A stretch of 64,000 nucleotides of DNA from Photorhabdus caribbeanensis (GTDB lineage: Bacteria > Pseudomonadota > Gammaproteobacteria > Enterobacterales > Enterobacteriaceae). Shown in pieces: positions 1 through 8,768 of this stretch. Made by a program: the position numbers and the translations under genes. A model generated the notes under the pieces. The model was not told the origin of the DNA. It did not search any database and saw only the letters and a list, made by a program, of their open reading frames with translations. The stretch covers positions 36,901 through 100,900 of the forward strand of contig NZ_RCWB01000020.1 of assembly GCF_018448885.1 (NCBI RefSeq), given 5' to 3'. Within the stretch, counting starts at the first letter, position 1. Each line of letters opens with the position of its first letter.

Positions 1-28
1 GGGATAAGAAGCGACATTAGAGGTAATT

Positions 29-481
29 ATGGTGAAAAAGAGTTATTTCTCCTCTGGAGATTTTAATAAAGTTCCAGGTGAATTAATTGAAGATAAACCA
101 ACACAATTGATTCATGAAAATGTATTAAATTCAGATATTAGCCAAGATTTGAATTTCTCAAATGAAAGACGTCATAAAGTGGCTATGGTTAATTTACCCA
201 GTAAAGTTTTGAGTATGACATTAGGAGGACTGCAACCTGGAGAATCCACACGTAAACACCGACATAGCTATGAAACAATAATCTATATCGTGAATGGCGA
301 GGGATATTCATTAATTGGCGAGCAACGTATTTCATGGAAAGCCGGTGACGCGATATATGTGCCTGTATGGGCATGGCATCAACATACAAATAGCAATGCC
401 ACTGATGATGCTCTTTATATTGCATGTGAGAATGCACCGATGTTGCAAAACCTGGGCCTTGCCGTTCGTGAAGAACTTTAA
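29..481 (+). CDS. Cupin-domain protein
   Basis: A small 150-residue protein with one cupin barrel. The first cupin motif is visible as HRH followed by E in HRHSYETIIYIVNGEG (about residues 78-93), and the second as GDAIYVPVWAWHQH (about 106-119). Together they supply the usual His/His/Glu/His metal ligands. The ATG follows an AGAGGTAATT ribosome-binding site. A dehydrogenase gene lies 57 bp downstream on the same strand, so the two probably form an operon, perhaps the end of a cluster that begins outside the window. The substrate cannot be told: cupins of this size include dioxygenases, isomerases and sugar-binding proteins. Confidence 0.85.
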   Translation: MVKKSYFSSGDFNKVPGELIEDKPTQLIHENVLNSDISQDLNFSNERRHKVAMVNLPSKVLSMTLGGLQPGESTRKHRHSYETIIYIVNGEGYSLIGEQRISWKAGDAIYVPVWAWHQHTNSNATDDALYIACENAPMLQNLGLAVREEL

Positions 482-538
482 ATTTAGCAGGATATACATC
501 AATTAAAAACCTATTCCATTAAGAGGAATGAAGCAATC

Positions 539-1285
539 ATGTTTAGACTATCGGGGAAATATACATTAATTACCGGAGGAACAACCGGTATTGGTTTCGA
601 AACGGCAAAAAAATTTCATGCTGAAGGAGCTTATGTTGCAATTACTGGAAACAATCCAGAGACATTAGATTTTGCCCAGAGATTCTTTGGCAAGGATGTT
701 TGGGTTATACCCAGTGACGCAGGATCTTTAGCATCACAAGTAATCTTAAGGGATACAATTAAAGAGCGCTGGCCGCAGATTGATGCTCTGTTCCTGAATG
801 CCGGAATTGTGACGAGTCATAAATTAGAAGAAGAAAGTGAAGAGGGTTTTGATCGCCTGATGTCAATTAATTTAAAAGGGCCGTTTTTCCTCTTACAATC
901 TCTGCTCCCTCTTCTTGCGAGACCATCTTCCGTCATTTTATCCGGTTCAGTCAGTGGTCATATTGGTAAAAGTGGCACAAGTGCGACTTATTCAGCAAGC
1001 AAGGGGGCTTTATTAGCGATGGGACGTGCTTTGGCTGCGGAATTTGTCGATCGTCAGATTCGGGTTAATAGTATTAGCCCCGGCCCCATCATGACTCCGG
1101 CATTCGACAAGCTAGGGATAAACAATACCCAACGTGTATATCAGGAAGTGAGCGCGATGATTCCAACTGGACATCTAGGAACCCCGGCGGATGTCGCAGA
1201 TATAGCCGTTTTCCTCGCGTCAGATGAATCTAAGTTTTTGTTGGGAACTGATATTATTATCGATGGCGGTATGGTTAATATTTAA
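539..1285 (+). CDS. SDR-family NAD(P)-dependent oxidoreductase
   Basis: A 248-residue classical short-chain dehydrogenase. The nucleotide-binding TGGTTGIG motif is near residue 12, the NAG motif near 88, and the catalytic Ser and YSASK near 140-157. The PG motif (ISPGP) follows, and the C-terminal IDGGM is typical of FabG-like enzymes. TGN after the second beta-strand hints at NADP use, but this is not decisive. It is cotranscribed with the upstream cupin gene and closed by a hairpin shared with the convergent yjjV. The substrate is unknown; a role in secondary metabolism or sugar modification is inference. Confidence 0.88.
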   Translation: MFRLSGKYTLITGGTTGIGFETAKKFHAEGAYVAITGNNPETLDFAQRFFGKDVWVIPSDAGSLASQVILRDTIKERWPQIDALFLNAGIVTSHKLEEESEEGFDRLMSINLKGPFFLLQSLLPLLARPSSVILSGSVSGHIGKSGTSATYSASKGALLAMGRALAAEFVDRQIRVNSISPGPIMTPAFDKLGINNTQRVYQEVSAMIPTGHLGTPADVADIAVFLASDESKFLLGTDIIIDGGMVNI

Positions 1286-1375
1286 GTAAAAGCAGATCTT
1301 ACGAGTAATTGTACCGTTGGTTTGTGCAATACCCGGATAAAATTTCTCAAGATGACTTAACAAATAAACGGCGCC

Positions 1376-1422
1376 TCAAATGTTGGGCAGCTAAATCTCA
1401 CGGTTGGGGCACCGTTTTTTTA
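1376..1422. terminator. Bidirectional terminator-like hairpin
   Basis: Arms AAACGGCGCCTCAA and TTGGGGCACCGTTT pair at 12 of 14 positions and are followed by a run of T on the + strand. It lies between the convergent SDR and yjjV genes. Confidence 0.65.
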
Positions 1423-1431
1423 ATCTCTCAA

Positions 1432-2205
1432 TCATATAACCAATCCAAATAGTTCAATACTGTTATGATAAAGTTGGTTAGCAATTTCATCAGGAGATTC
1501 ACGACGAAGATCACATAACGAAGCAAAAACTTCGGCAACTCTTTCCGGTCGGTTAGGTTCTCCCTGAAAGCCGAAAAGTGGCATATCCGGGGCATCGGTT
1601 TCCAACACCAGAGACGTTAATGGAAGTTCAGCCATTACACGGCGTGTTTTCTGCGCTCTTTCATAAGTAATGGTTCCCCCTACCCCAATGTAATATCCCA
1701 AACGGATAAAAGCCTCCGCCTGCGATAAGCTACCCGCAAATCCGTGTATTACTCCGGTACGAGAAAGGTTGATTTTTCTTAGGATCGCTGCCAGTTGATC
1801 ATGGCTTTTGCGGGAATGGAGGATAACCGGTAATTCATACTGTTTTGCTAACCGCAATTGAGCAGATAACACCGCTTTCTGCTTTTCAAACTGCGGTTCA
1901 GTCATATAGAGATCAAGCCCTATCTCCCCAACCGCCACTAACTTTTCGTGTTTCTGTTTCAGAAACTGTTCCAGATCCGCAAGATGCTCTTCCTGATGTT
2001 GCTCGATATAAAGAGGGTGCAAACCCAATGCGGCATAAATCGCTGGATAAGAATGAGCCAATTCAGATACCCGTTGCAAATTTGCCCTACTGATAGCAGG
2101 GACAATAATTTTATCCACACCAACCTGTGCCGCTCGTTGCAGGCTCTGCTGTTCATCACCGAGAAACGGAGGGAAATCAAAATGGCAGTGGGTATCAATA
2201 AACAT
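1432..2205 (-). CDS. yjjV: TatD-family metal-dependent hydrolase YjjV
   Basis: Very close to E. coli YjjV along its whole length. Metal ligands are seen in FIDTHCHFD at the N-terminus, in the glutamate of VAVGEIGLD, and in LETDAPD near the C-terminus. TatD proteins are TIM-barrel 3'-5' nucleases/deoxyribonucleases; YjjV itself is little studied. The chosen ATG (2205) gives the family-like MFIDTH start. A TTG at 2223 in the same frame would overlap yjjU. It follows yjjU directly, as in E. coli, so they are probably one operon. Confidence 0.9.
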   Translation of the reverse strand: MFIDTHCHFDFPPFLGDEQQSLQRAAQVGVDKIIVPAISRANLQRVSELAHSYPAIYAALGLHPLYIEQHQEEHLADLEQFLKQKHEKLVAVGEIGLDLYMTEPQFEKQKAVLSAQLRLAKQYELPVILHSRKSHDQLAAILRKINLSRTGVIHGFAGSLSQAEAFIRLGYYIGVGGTITYERAQKTRRVMAELPLTSLVLETDAPDMPLFGFQGEPNRPERVAEVFASLCDLRRESPDEIANQLYHNSIELFGLVI

Positions 2206-2209
2206 GAAA

Positions 2210-3274
2210 CTATCCGTTATCAACCTGTTCTGACAATGCAGCTAAGTTGGTCGGCAACGTAACCAACGTGCTATTTTCTTCGTTCCCGCACAAGGCGCTA
2301 CCGCTTAAATGGTCGTTGTTATCCCTAGCAAAACTAAACTTATTACCAATAAATAGGTGGCCAACTGTCTCCAGGAAATAGCGCCCACAACGACGCCCAA
2401 GGTGATAATCCCGATTCAGCGCCGGCAAACGGCTGCCTAATGCACTGGTAGTTAAGGGGGCAGGCGGATAGATCTCAAAAATTTGTACATCATCGGGTGG
2501 ATTTTCAATAAATTTCTGGATGCGGTAGTAGCTTTTCGCATGCTGTTGTAACATCCGTACCATCTTTTGCAAACCACTATCCCCCAGCCAACGCTCCATC
2601 CGTTGTACCCAATCAGGCGTGTAATAGAGCTGTGACGGGACTGTGCGGATTACCACGATAGTATCAGCACCTCGCCGATACGCCTCTTCTACCGGAATAG
2701 CGTCACTGATGCCACCGTCATAATAAACAACATCATTAATCGTCACGCCATTGCGATAAAACCCAGGAATAGCGCTTGATGCCTTAATCACTTCCAACCA
2801 GTTGTTCTCATCAGGCTGGAAATAGGTAGGCTCAAAATTATCTGAACGGCATGCACACGTATAAAATTCACATCCCGCTGCAAATTTACGTAAAGCTGTC
2901 GGGATATCCAATGGCAAGTCCTGAAAAGCGGTCTGCACAAACCAATCTAAATCAACTAAATGACCTCCACGTACAAAACGCAACGGGTTAAAGAAGGCTG
3001 GATTAGTTGTATAGCGACTGATAGCACGCCGGGCATATCCACGCTGCCCACAAATATAAGCTGAAAGGTTCTGAGCGCCTGCCGAAGTGCCAAGCAGTAG
3101 ATCAAACGGGTTGAATTCGACACGCATAAATTCATCCAACACGCCTGCGGTAAAAATGCCGCGTTGCCCTCCACCTTCACAAACAAGCGCAACCTTTCCA
3201 GATTTAATAGACGACTTATATTTATAGGATAATAGATCAATATTTCCCAACGTTATCGGTATACGTTTCCCCAC
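2210..3274 (-). CDS. yjjU: Patatin-like phospholipase YjjU
   Basis: A 354-residue patatin-family protein collinear with E. coli YjjU. It has the oxyanion-hole motif GGGQRG (about residue 34), the nucleophile elbow GTSAG (about 62) and the catalytic DGG (about 171-173). These form the Ser-Asp dyad of acyl hydrolases. No signal peptide is seen, so it probably acts in the cytosol or at the inner membrane. The start is a GTG preceded by a G-rich ribosome-binding site (GGGGG). It sits directly upstream of yjjV. The real lipid substrate is not established. Confidence 0.9.
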   Translation of the reverse strand: MGKRIPITLGNIDLLSYKYKSSIKSGKVALVCEGGGQRGIFTAGVLDEFMRVEFNPFDLLLGTSAGAQNLSAYICGQRGYARRAISRYTTNPAFFNPLRFVRGGHLVDLDWFVQTAFQDLPLDIPTALRKFAAGCEFYTCACRSDNFEPTYFQPDENNWLEVIKASSAIPGFYRNGVTINDVVYYDGGISDAIPVEEAYRRGADTIVVIRTVPSQLYYTPDWVQRMERWLGDSGLQKMVRMLQQHAKSYYRIQKFIENPPDDVQIFEIYPPAPLTTSALGSRLPALNRDYHLGRRCGRYFLETVGHLFIGNKFSFARDNNDHLSGSALCGNEENSTLVTLPTNLAALSEQVDNG

Positions 3275-3292
3275 ACAGCCCCCAAGAAAATA

Positions 3293-3337
3293 AATGACGG
3301 ATAGAGAGCATAACTTGGAAAGTTATTATCCGTCATT
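3293..3337. repeat. Inverted repeat between yjjU and the BON gene
   Basis: AATGACGGATA and TATCCGTCATT form an 11 bp perfect inverted repeat around a 23 bp loop. It may act as a terminator or as an mRNA 3' structure of the BON gene. Confidence 0.5.
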
Positions 3338-3470
3338 ATATTATGGTGCTACGTAGTCAATATTTTGATAAAAGTACCCCTGGTGAGGGCGCATATCTGG
3401 TTAGTACTATCTGATTAGTACAACGTAAAATCATTTGAATGGAAAACAACCACTCAATTAACAAAATATA

Positions 3471-3848
3471 TTATTTTTTTATGGTCAGACCGTTTTGAAT
3501 CGACTTGACCCCTTTCACTTTAGCGATAATCTCTATAATTTCTCTAGATTGTTTCTCGCTTTTCACAAAACCAGAAATATAAACGATTCTCCCCTCTGTT
3601 TTTACCGAGATATCACTACTGTTGATCCCTTTTGCTGCCAACAACTCACTTTTAATCTTCGCTGTGGTAGCACTATCACCCATATAACCATCGATGCTTT
3701 TCATTGAATCATCGATTTTCTGACCAGCACTGTCGAGTGCTTGTGTCGCTTTATTTTTAAAAGACTCTTCCGCCAGTACACTATTGCTAACTAAAGTGGT
3801 ACCCAAGGCAATAGCCACCAACAAGTGAGCCAATTTAACATTCTTCAT
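3471..3848 (-). CDS. Periplasmic BON-domain protein (OsmY-like, single domain)
   Basis: A 125-residue exported protein. The signal peptide MKNVKLAHLLVAIALGTTLV is followed by a likely cleavage after VLA (about residue 26). One BON domain covers about residues 58-124, with the typical VKTEGRIVYISGFVKS core. E. coli OsmY, at the same place next to prfC, has two BON domains and about 200 residues. This copy is half that size, either a shorter paralogue or a reduced OsmY. BON domains bind phospholipid or peptidoglycan surfaces and help with envelope stress. The gene symbol is left blank because orthology is uncertain. Confidence 0.82.
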   Translation of the reverse strand: MKNVKLAHLLVAIALGTTLVSNSVLAEESFKNKATQALDSAGQKIDDSMKSIDGYMGDSATTAKIKSELLAAKGINSSDISVKTEGRIVYISGFVKSEKQSREIIEIIAKVKGVKSIQNGLTIKK

Positions 3849-4140
3849 TCTATACCTTCCTTAATTGCCGGTTAGATTTCTGAATCTATAAAGCCATTCA
3901 AGCTGTCTTTACACATCTCTTTGCACAACATAACCTAAGTAATCTAAACAGAATCACAATCCTCATTAGCATTAAAAAATAGGTTATTACTTCCAATAAA
4001 ATCAGAAAATAAAAACGCCAATACAGTAAAGACCGAGGAAATAATAACAGGAAAATAAAGCAAAGCGCTATAAAAGTAAGACGGATCTTGCCGACTAAAT
4101 TATAAATTATTCTTGTGTTACATATATTTTTGTAAAGAAA
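3849..4140. other. Gene-free spacer upstream of the BON gene
   Basis: An AT-rich spacer between the BON gene start and the prfC terminator. It probably holds the BON gene promoter. I see no ORF or clear operator. Confidence 0.5.
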
Positions 4141-4163
4141 AAGGCTAACTCATTGTTAGCCTT
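4141..4163 (-). terminator. prfC terminator
   Basis: GGCTAAC and GTTAGCC arms around TCATT, followed on the minus strand by a T-rich run (CTTTTTC). It lies immediately after the prfC stop codon. Confidence 0.8.
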
Positions 4164-4170
4164 AGAAATA

Positions 4171-5760
4171 TTAATGTTCCCGCGTCTTGCGGAAATTGAC
4201 GTCAGGATAACGTTCAGCCGTCAAATTTAGGTTAACCATCGTCGGGGCGATATAGGTCAGGTTATCCCCGCCATCGAGCGCCAGATTTTGCTCATTCTTA
4301 CGCTTGAACTCTTCCAGCTTCTTAGCGTCATGACATTCAACCCAACGCGCCGTTGAGACGTTTACCGGTTCATATAAAGCTTCAACGTTGTATTCGCTTT
4401 TTAAACGGGCGACAACCACATCAAACTGGAGAATACCAACAGCTCCCACAATCAAATCGTTATTTGTCAGTGGACGGAATACCTGTACAGCGCCTTCCTC
4501 AGATAATTGAACCAATCCTTTCAGCAGTTGTTTCTGTTTCAGAGGATCACGCAAGCGAATACGACGGAACAATTCCGGAGCAAAGTTAGGAATACCGGTA
4601 AATTTCAGATCTTCCCCTTGAGTAAAGGTATCACCAATCTGAATTGTCCCGTGGTTATGCAGACCGATAATATCTCCCGGATAGGCATGATCCACATGAG
4701 AGCGATCACCCGCCATAAATGTCAGGGCATCAGAAATCACCACATCTTTCTTAATTCTTACCTGATGCAGTTTCATGCCTTTCTCATATTTACCTGACAC
4801 GACACGCAAGAAAGCCACGCGATCACGGTGTTTAGGGTCCATATTGGCCTGGATCTTAAAGATAAACCCGGTAAATTTATCTTCCTGAGCGGAGACTGCG
4901 CGAACATCTGTCTGACGCGGCATCGGCGCAGGCGCCCATTTCACCAAACCGTCCAGCATGTGATTAACGCCGAAGTTACCTAGCGCAGTACCGAAAAATA
5001 CCGGCGTCAGTTCACCTTGTAAAAATGCCTCATGATCAAACTCATGAGAAGCCCCCTGCACCAGTTCCAGTTCCTGACGCAATTGTTCAGCCAAATCTTC
5101 ACCAATCGCGGCATCCAGTTCAGGATTATTCAGCCCCTTAATTGCACGGACTTCCTGAATCGTGTGGCCCTTTCCGGTCTGATACAGGTAAGTTTCATCG
5201 AGATAGAGGTGATAAACCCCTTTAAAAGACTTACCGCACCCAACCGGCCAGGTAATCGGAGAACAAGCGATATTCAACTCATTTTCCACTTCATCCATCA
5301 GTTCCATTGGATCACGGATATCGCGGTCAAGCTTGTTCATGAATGTTAAAATCGGGGTATCGCGCAGACGGGTCACTTCCATCAATTTGCGTGTCCGATC
5401 CTCAACCCCTTTAGCGGCGTCAATGACCATCAAGCAACAGTCAACCGCCGTCAATGTACGATAAGTATCTTCGGAGAAATCTTCATGCCCCGGCGTATCC
5501 AACAGGTTAACCAGACAATCTTGATAAGGAAACTGCATCACAGAAGTGGTAATGGAAATACCACGCTGTTTCTCCATTTCCATCCAGTCAGATTTCGCGT
5601 GCTGGTTTGAGCCACGGCCTTTCACCGTGCCGGCTTTCTGAATCGCCTGTCCAAACAGCAACACTTTTTCAGTAATCGTCGTTTTCCCTGCGTCAGGGTG
5701 AGAAATGATAGCAAAAGTTCGCCGTTTAGCGACTTCCTGCTGAAAAGGGGAATTTGACAT
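4171..5760 (-). CDS. prfC: Peptide chain release factor 3
   Basis: A 529-residue translational GTPase that recycles RF1/RF2 from the ribosome after termination. The GTP-binding motifs are plain: SHPDAGKTT (about residues 18-26), the switch [16 protein letters not shown], and NKLD. The C-terminus [11 protein letters not shown] matches the E. coli protein closely. The ATG at 5760 is preferred over an upstream in-frame TTG at 5769 because it gives the family N-terminus ([15 protein letters not shown]). In E. coli, yjjG sits between rimI and prfC; it is missing here. Confidence 0.97.
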   Translation of the reverse strand: MSNSPFQQEVAKRRTFAIISHPDAGKTTITEKVLLFGQAIQKAGTVKGRGSNQHAKSDWMEMEKQRGISITTSVMQFPYQDCLVNLLDTPGHEDFSEDTYRTLTAVDCCLMVIDAAKGVEDRTRKLMEVTRLRDTPILTFMNKLDRDIRDPMELMDEVENELNIACSPITWPVGCGKSFKGVYHLYLDETYLYQTGKGHTIQEVRAIKGLNNPELDAAIGEDLAEQLRQELELVQGASHEFDHEAFLQGELTPVFFGTALGNFGVNHMLDGLVKWAPAPMPRQTDVRAVSAQEDKFTGFIFKIQANMDPKHRDRVAFLRVVSGKYEKGMKLHQVRIKKDVVISDALTFMAGDRSHVDHAYPGDIIGLHNHGTIQIGDTFTQGEDLKFTGIPNFAPELFRRIRLRDPLKQKQLLKGLVQLSEEGAVQVFRPLTNNDLIVGAVGILQFDVVVARLKSEYNVEALYEPVNVSTARWVECHDAKKLEEFKRKNEQNLALDGGDNLTYIAPTMVNLNLTAERYPDVNFRKTREH

Positions 5761-5916
5761 CAATAACAATCTTCTGCTTTATATACGGGCTTGTATTCAA
5801 CATCAGACGCTTCCCCGCAAGGGAAACAGTTGCCAAACCCGTGGGTGAATGAAAAATTGGCGCTCATTTTCGCTGAAATTGGTGTTATAAACAATCAATC
5901 AATTTTATAGCACTTA

Positions 5917-6363
5917 TTAGACAAACAGCGGCAACGCCATGATGATGGCATCTTCTTTACCTGTCGCAGTAGGATAGTAACGCTGACGAACAGAGACTTG
6001 GTTAAACCCTGATTGTTCATACAATCTAATAGCGGCATGATTCGATTGTCTGACTTCAAGCCATAAGGTATTCACCCCTTTACCCGGCAGAATTGATATT
6101 AAATACGCTAATAACGCTTTACCATAACCCTTACCTTGGTAGTCAGGATGAATAGCAATATTAAACAGGGTTGCTTCATCTAATATCACTTGGGTTATCG
6201 CAAAGCCAATAAGTTGTTCATTAATCGCTATTTTATAATTCAAATACCGCTCACCCTGATTACTGAAAAATGTGTTCTCGCTCCACGGGAACGCATGACT
6301 GGCTTTCTCAACCAGAAAAGCGGACGGGAGATCAGCGGGAGTTAATAGAGAAATGTTGTTCAT
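5917..6363 (-). CDS. rimI: Ribosomal protein bS18 N-acetyltransferase RimI
   Basis: A GNAT acetyltransferase of 148 residues, the same length as E. coli RimI. It acetylates the N-terminal alanine of ribosomal protein S18. The acetyl-CoA-binding loop is YQGKGYGKALL (about residues 80-90), and the RYYPTATGKEDAIIMALP C-terminus is diagnostic. The reading frame is open further upstream, but the ATG at 6363 (MNNISLLTPADLP) matches the family. The 5' end overlaps holD by 32 bp, as in other enterobacteria, so translation is probably coupled. Confidence 0.95.
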   Translation of the reverse strand: MNNISLLTPADLPSAFLVEKASHAFPWSENTFFSNQGERYLNYKIAINEQLIGFAITQVILDEATLFNIAIHPDYQGKGYGKALLAYLISILPGKGVNTLWLEVRQSNHAAIRLYEQSGFNQVSVRQRYYPTATGKEDAIIMALPLFV

Positions 6364-6745
6364 GTTGAAAAATCTGCTGCCAGAGAGAACGTTTTGCCTG
6401 TCCGTCACAATATAAATCATTTAATGCCGGGCTTCTCAAAGAAATTCCCGGCCATGATAGTGTAATATCCACACCTAACAACCAATATGGGCACTTAACC
6501 TGTTCCGCTAACATTGCAACATTATTTGCTGTAATGCAGTAAACAGAGGATTTATCCAACCCCATAGCGGTGAAAATATCTATTAATAATGAATTAGTTA
6601 AATCAATGTGGTCATTGGTAATAATCAGCAGACGGGTGGAGCTAGGTAAGTGAACAGCTAATTCACCTTGTAAAACCGCCGGGTTACGTAAGGTCCATTG
6701 GGTAATCCCCAGTTGAGCTAATAACCTGTTGCGCCGGATTACCAT
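6332..6745 (-). CDS. holD: DNA polymerase III psi subunit
   Basis: A 137-residue protein matching E. coli HolD, with RRN..LAQLGITQW at the N-terminus and SPALNDL..AKRSLWQQI at the C-terminus. Psi links the clamp loader through chi (HolC) to single-strand binding protein. It is divergent from rsmC across about 130 bp and overlaps rimI, the standard arrangement. Confidence 0.93.
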   Translation of the reverse strand: MVIRRNRLLAQLGITQWTLRNPAVLQGELAVHLPSSTRLLIITNDHIDLTNSLLIDIFTAMGLDKSSVYCITANNVAMLAEQVKCPYWLLGVDITLSWPGISLRSPALNDLYCDGQAKRSLWQQIFQHEQHFSINSR

Positions 6746-6872
6746 ATCTATTTACCTGCTGTAAAAAACAATCGGTAATATGTTATCAGAGGCCACGATC
6801 TGCGCCAATATTAGGTGTTAGATTTATCATTCCTGATACTTGGACACAGAACATGAAGGAGCTTATAGACAA

Positions 6873-7889
6873 ATGTCTGCGTTAACCCCCGCCAGTGAAG
6901 TTATTTTGCGTCACCGTGAACAACTTAGCTCTCATCATCTGCTCTTCGCCGGTGATATTCAGGACACATTAGCAACACAAATTGATGCTGCCAGTGTGCG
7001 AGTGCACACTAACCAATATCATCACTGGCAATCACTGATCCGCACTCTAGGTGATCATGCCTGGTTTGGCCTGGTAGCCGAAAAAGCATTTACCCAGGGT
7101 TGTGACACCCTGATCTACTACTGGCCTAAAAGTAAGCAGGAAGCTCGCTTTCAATTACGCAGCCTGTTTTCTATTTTGCCAAAAGGCATCAATATTTTTA
7201 TTGTCGGAGAAAACCGTAGCGGAGTACGTAGTGTAGACAAGCTGATGGAAGGCATGGCAACGTTTCGAAAAATCGACAGTGCCCGTCGTTGCAGCCTGTT
7301 CTACGGCCAGTTAGAACATGAGGTGCAGTTCGAACAGGATAACTGGTGGAACAGTTATCAGGTGGAAAACGTCATAGTGAATACGTTACCGGGTGTATTT
7401 AGCCAGGATGAACTGGATGTTGGCAGCCGTTTACTGCTTTCTACCTTTGACAAACCTCTCTCTGGCAATTTACTGGATATCGCCTGTGGCGCGGGTGTTT
7501 TAGCCGCGGTATTGGGTAAGAAAAATCCTGAGTTAGCACTGACTCTCAGTGATGTTAATGCAGCAGCCATTGCCTCCAGTAAAGCAACCTTAAAAGCCAA
7601 TAAACTGGAAGGTCATGTTGTTGTCAGTAATGTTTATTCCAATATTGAAGATAAATTCGACTGGATTATCTCTAATCCTCCTTTCCATGATGGATTAAAA
7701 ACCAGTTTACTGGCAGCCGATGATCTGATCCGCCAAGCCCCCAACCACCTCAAACCCGGAGGAAAATTGCGGATTGTAGCCAATGCCTTCCTGCCTTATC
7801 CCGATTTACTGGATAAAACTTTTGGCACTCATGAAGTCATTGCTCAGACAGGGAAATTCAAGGTTTATCAGGCAACAAAAAAATTCTAA
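6873..7889 (+). CDS. rsmC: 16S rRNA guanine-N2 methyltransferase RsmC (m2G1207)
   Basis: A 338-residue SAM-dependent methyltransferase that modifies G1207 of 16S rRNA in the 30S subunit. It has the tandem MTase architecture: a degenerate N-terminal half, then a catalytic half with the SAM motif [10 protein letters not shown] (about residues 202-211) and the N2-guanine signature SNPPFHDG (about 268-275). The frame is open 33 bp upstream, but [15 protein letters not shown] is the family N-terminus. The end is followed by a strong terminator. Confidence 0.95.
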   Translation: MSALTPASEVILRHREQLSSHHLLFAGDIQDTLATQIDAASVRVHTNQYHHWQSLIRTLGDHAWFGLVAEKAFTQGCDTLIYYWPKSKQEARFQLRSLFSILPKGINIFIVGENRSGVRSVDKLMEGMATFRKIDSARRCSLFYGQLEHEVQFEQDNWWNSYQVENVIVNTLPGVFSQDELDVGSRLLLSTFDKPLSGNLLDIACGAGVLAAVLGKKNPELALTLSDVNAAAIASSKATLKANKLEGHVVVSNVYSNIEDKFDWIISNPPFHDGLKTSLLAADDLIRQAPNHLKPGGKLRIVANAFLPYPDLLDKTFGTHEVIAQTGKFKVYQATKKF

Positions 7890-7898
7890 TTGACTCAG

Positions 7899-7929
7899 CC
7901 TGTCCTTGATTCAAGGACAGGTTATTTTT
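7899..7929 (+). terminator. rsmC rho-independent terminator
   Basis: CCTGTCCTTG and CAAGGACAGG arms with an ATT loop, followed by TTATTTTT. Confidence 0.9.
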
Positions 7930-7938
7930 GATAGAGGC

Positions 7939-7960
7939 AACTTGAAAGATGACGGGTATA
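7939..7960 (+). repeat. End fragment of a dispersed repeat
   Basis: AACTTGAAAGATGACGGGTATA-type sequence that matches the right end of the full 124 bp element at 52339-52462. A third fragment lies in inverted orientation at 18331-18352. Confidence 0.7.
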
Positions 7961-7973
7961 TAATAAATAATGA

Positions 7974-8001
7974 TTGACGCCGACTACAAAACCTCTAAAA
8001 T
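7974..8001 (+). promoter_or_regulatory. Promoter of the tRNA-Leu pair
   Basis: TTGACG, a 16 bp spacer and TAAAAT, then a GC-rich discriminator (GCGCC). The discriminator is typical of stable-RNA promoters under stringent control. Confidence 0.7.
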
Positions 8002-8045
8002 GCGCCTCCATGCTATCAATCAACAGATTGATAGTGTCTGAATTT

Positions 8046-8132
8046 GCGAGGGTGGCGGAATTGGTAGACGCGCTAGCTTCAGGTGTTAGTGTCCTTACGG
8101 ACGTGGGGGTTCAAGTCCCCCCCTTCGCACCA
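8046..8132 (+). tRNA. tRNA-Leu (CAG)
   Basis: An 87-nt class II tRNA with encoded CCA. Acceptor arms GCGAGGG and CCTTCGC pair with one G-T wobble. The anticodon loop is TTCAGGT, and the long variable arm TGTCCTTACGGACG is typical of leucine. It matches the leuPQV family of E. coli and sits next to rsmC as there. Confidence 0.96.
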
Positions 8133-8200
8133 AATCAGACAACCGCTGATTAAATTCGGCCAATATTGAGTTGGCAATAAAAAGTTAAATGACAGTACCT

Positions 8201-8287
8201 GCGAGGGTGGCGGAATTGGTAGACGCGCTAGCTTCAGGTGTTAGTGTCCTTACGGACGTGAGGGTTCAAGTCCCTCCTTTCGCACCA
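8201..8287 (+). tRNA. tRNA-Leu (CAG), second copy
   Basis: A tandem copy 155 bp downstream of the first, with encoded CCA. It differs mainly in the T stem and the 3' acceptor strand (CTTTCGC, which needs two G-T wobbles with GCGAGGG). It is probably in the same transcript. Confidence 0.95.
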
Positions 8288-8341
8288 ATCTGTTCATTTT
8301 CTATAATCGCGCTTCTCATCCATTCTTTCTTCAATAAAACG

Positions 8342-8617
8342 TCAAAAACAGCCAAATCGGTGCATTCCAGCCAATAAAGCACACAACACAGCAAACCCTG
8401 ATGGTATCAACAAAAAATGGCGTGACTTCTGGTTTAACAACATAAATAGCGTCAGCAACATCGCTAATACCATTCCAATTTTGAACTGCTCAATTCCAGG
8501 ATTGACGATGACGAATAGCATGCCAGCCAGGCTAGATAAACCTATGCCCCACAAGCTGGTGATACCCTGCCAGAAAAGCGATCTCTCTCTGTCTTTAATT
8601 CTGACCATAACTTGCAC
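8342..8617 (-). CDS. yjjZ: Small inner-membrane protein, DUF1435/YjjZ-like
   Basis: A 91-residue protein with three hydrophobic segments (about residues 14-37, 45-61 and 67-86) and no catalytic motif. Position beside the leu tRNAs and rsmC, size, and a Fur box just upstream all match E. coli yjjZ, an iron-repressed gene of unknown function. The assignment rests on context more than on sequence. The start is either GTG at 8617 or ATG at 8608; neither has a strong ribosome-binding site. Confidence 0.6.
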   Translation of the reverse strand: MQVMVRIKDRERSLFWQGITSLWGIGLSSLAGMLFVIVNPGIEQFKIGMVLAMLLTLFMLLNQKSRHFLLIPSGFAVLCALLAGMHRFGCF

Positions 8618-8626
8618 CCAGTCAAA

Positions 8627-8641
8627 TGATAATGATTACCA
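8627..8641. promoter_or_regulatory. Fur box upstream of yjjZ-like gene
   Basis: TGATAATGATTACCA matches the 7-1-7 Fur consensus TGATAATnATTATCA with one mismatch and sits about 10 bp from the start of the gene. It predicts iron repression. Confidence 0.75.
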
Positions 8642-8701
8642 ATATCATATACAAAAAAGTGTGAAGTACAAGCCAGTTGCAATTGCTAAGCAAAAGACAA
8701 A

Positions 8702-8728
8702 TTAAGACCGGATGCTATCCGGCCTTAA
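8702..8728 (-). terminator. phoA terminator
   Basis: GGCCGGAT and ATCCGGTC arms with an AGC loop, flanked by TTAA on both sides, 40 bp after the phoA stop. Confidence 0.7.
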
Positions 8729-8768
8729 CTCTTTATTCCTCAACTACTCAAAACATCATCTGACCGAA

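Noticed and set aside
8189..8377. 62-codon frame over the second tRNA-Leu
   Set aside because: It runs straight through the tRNA gene.
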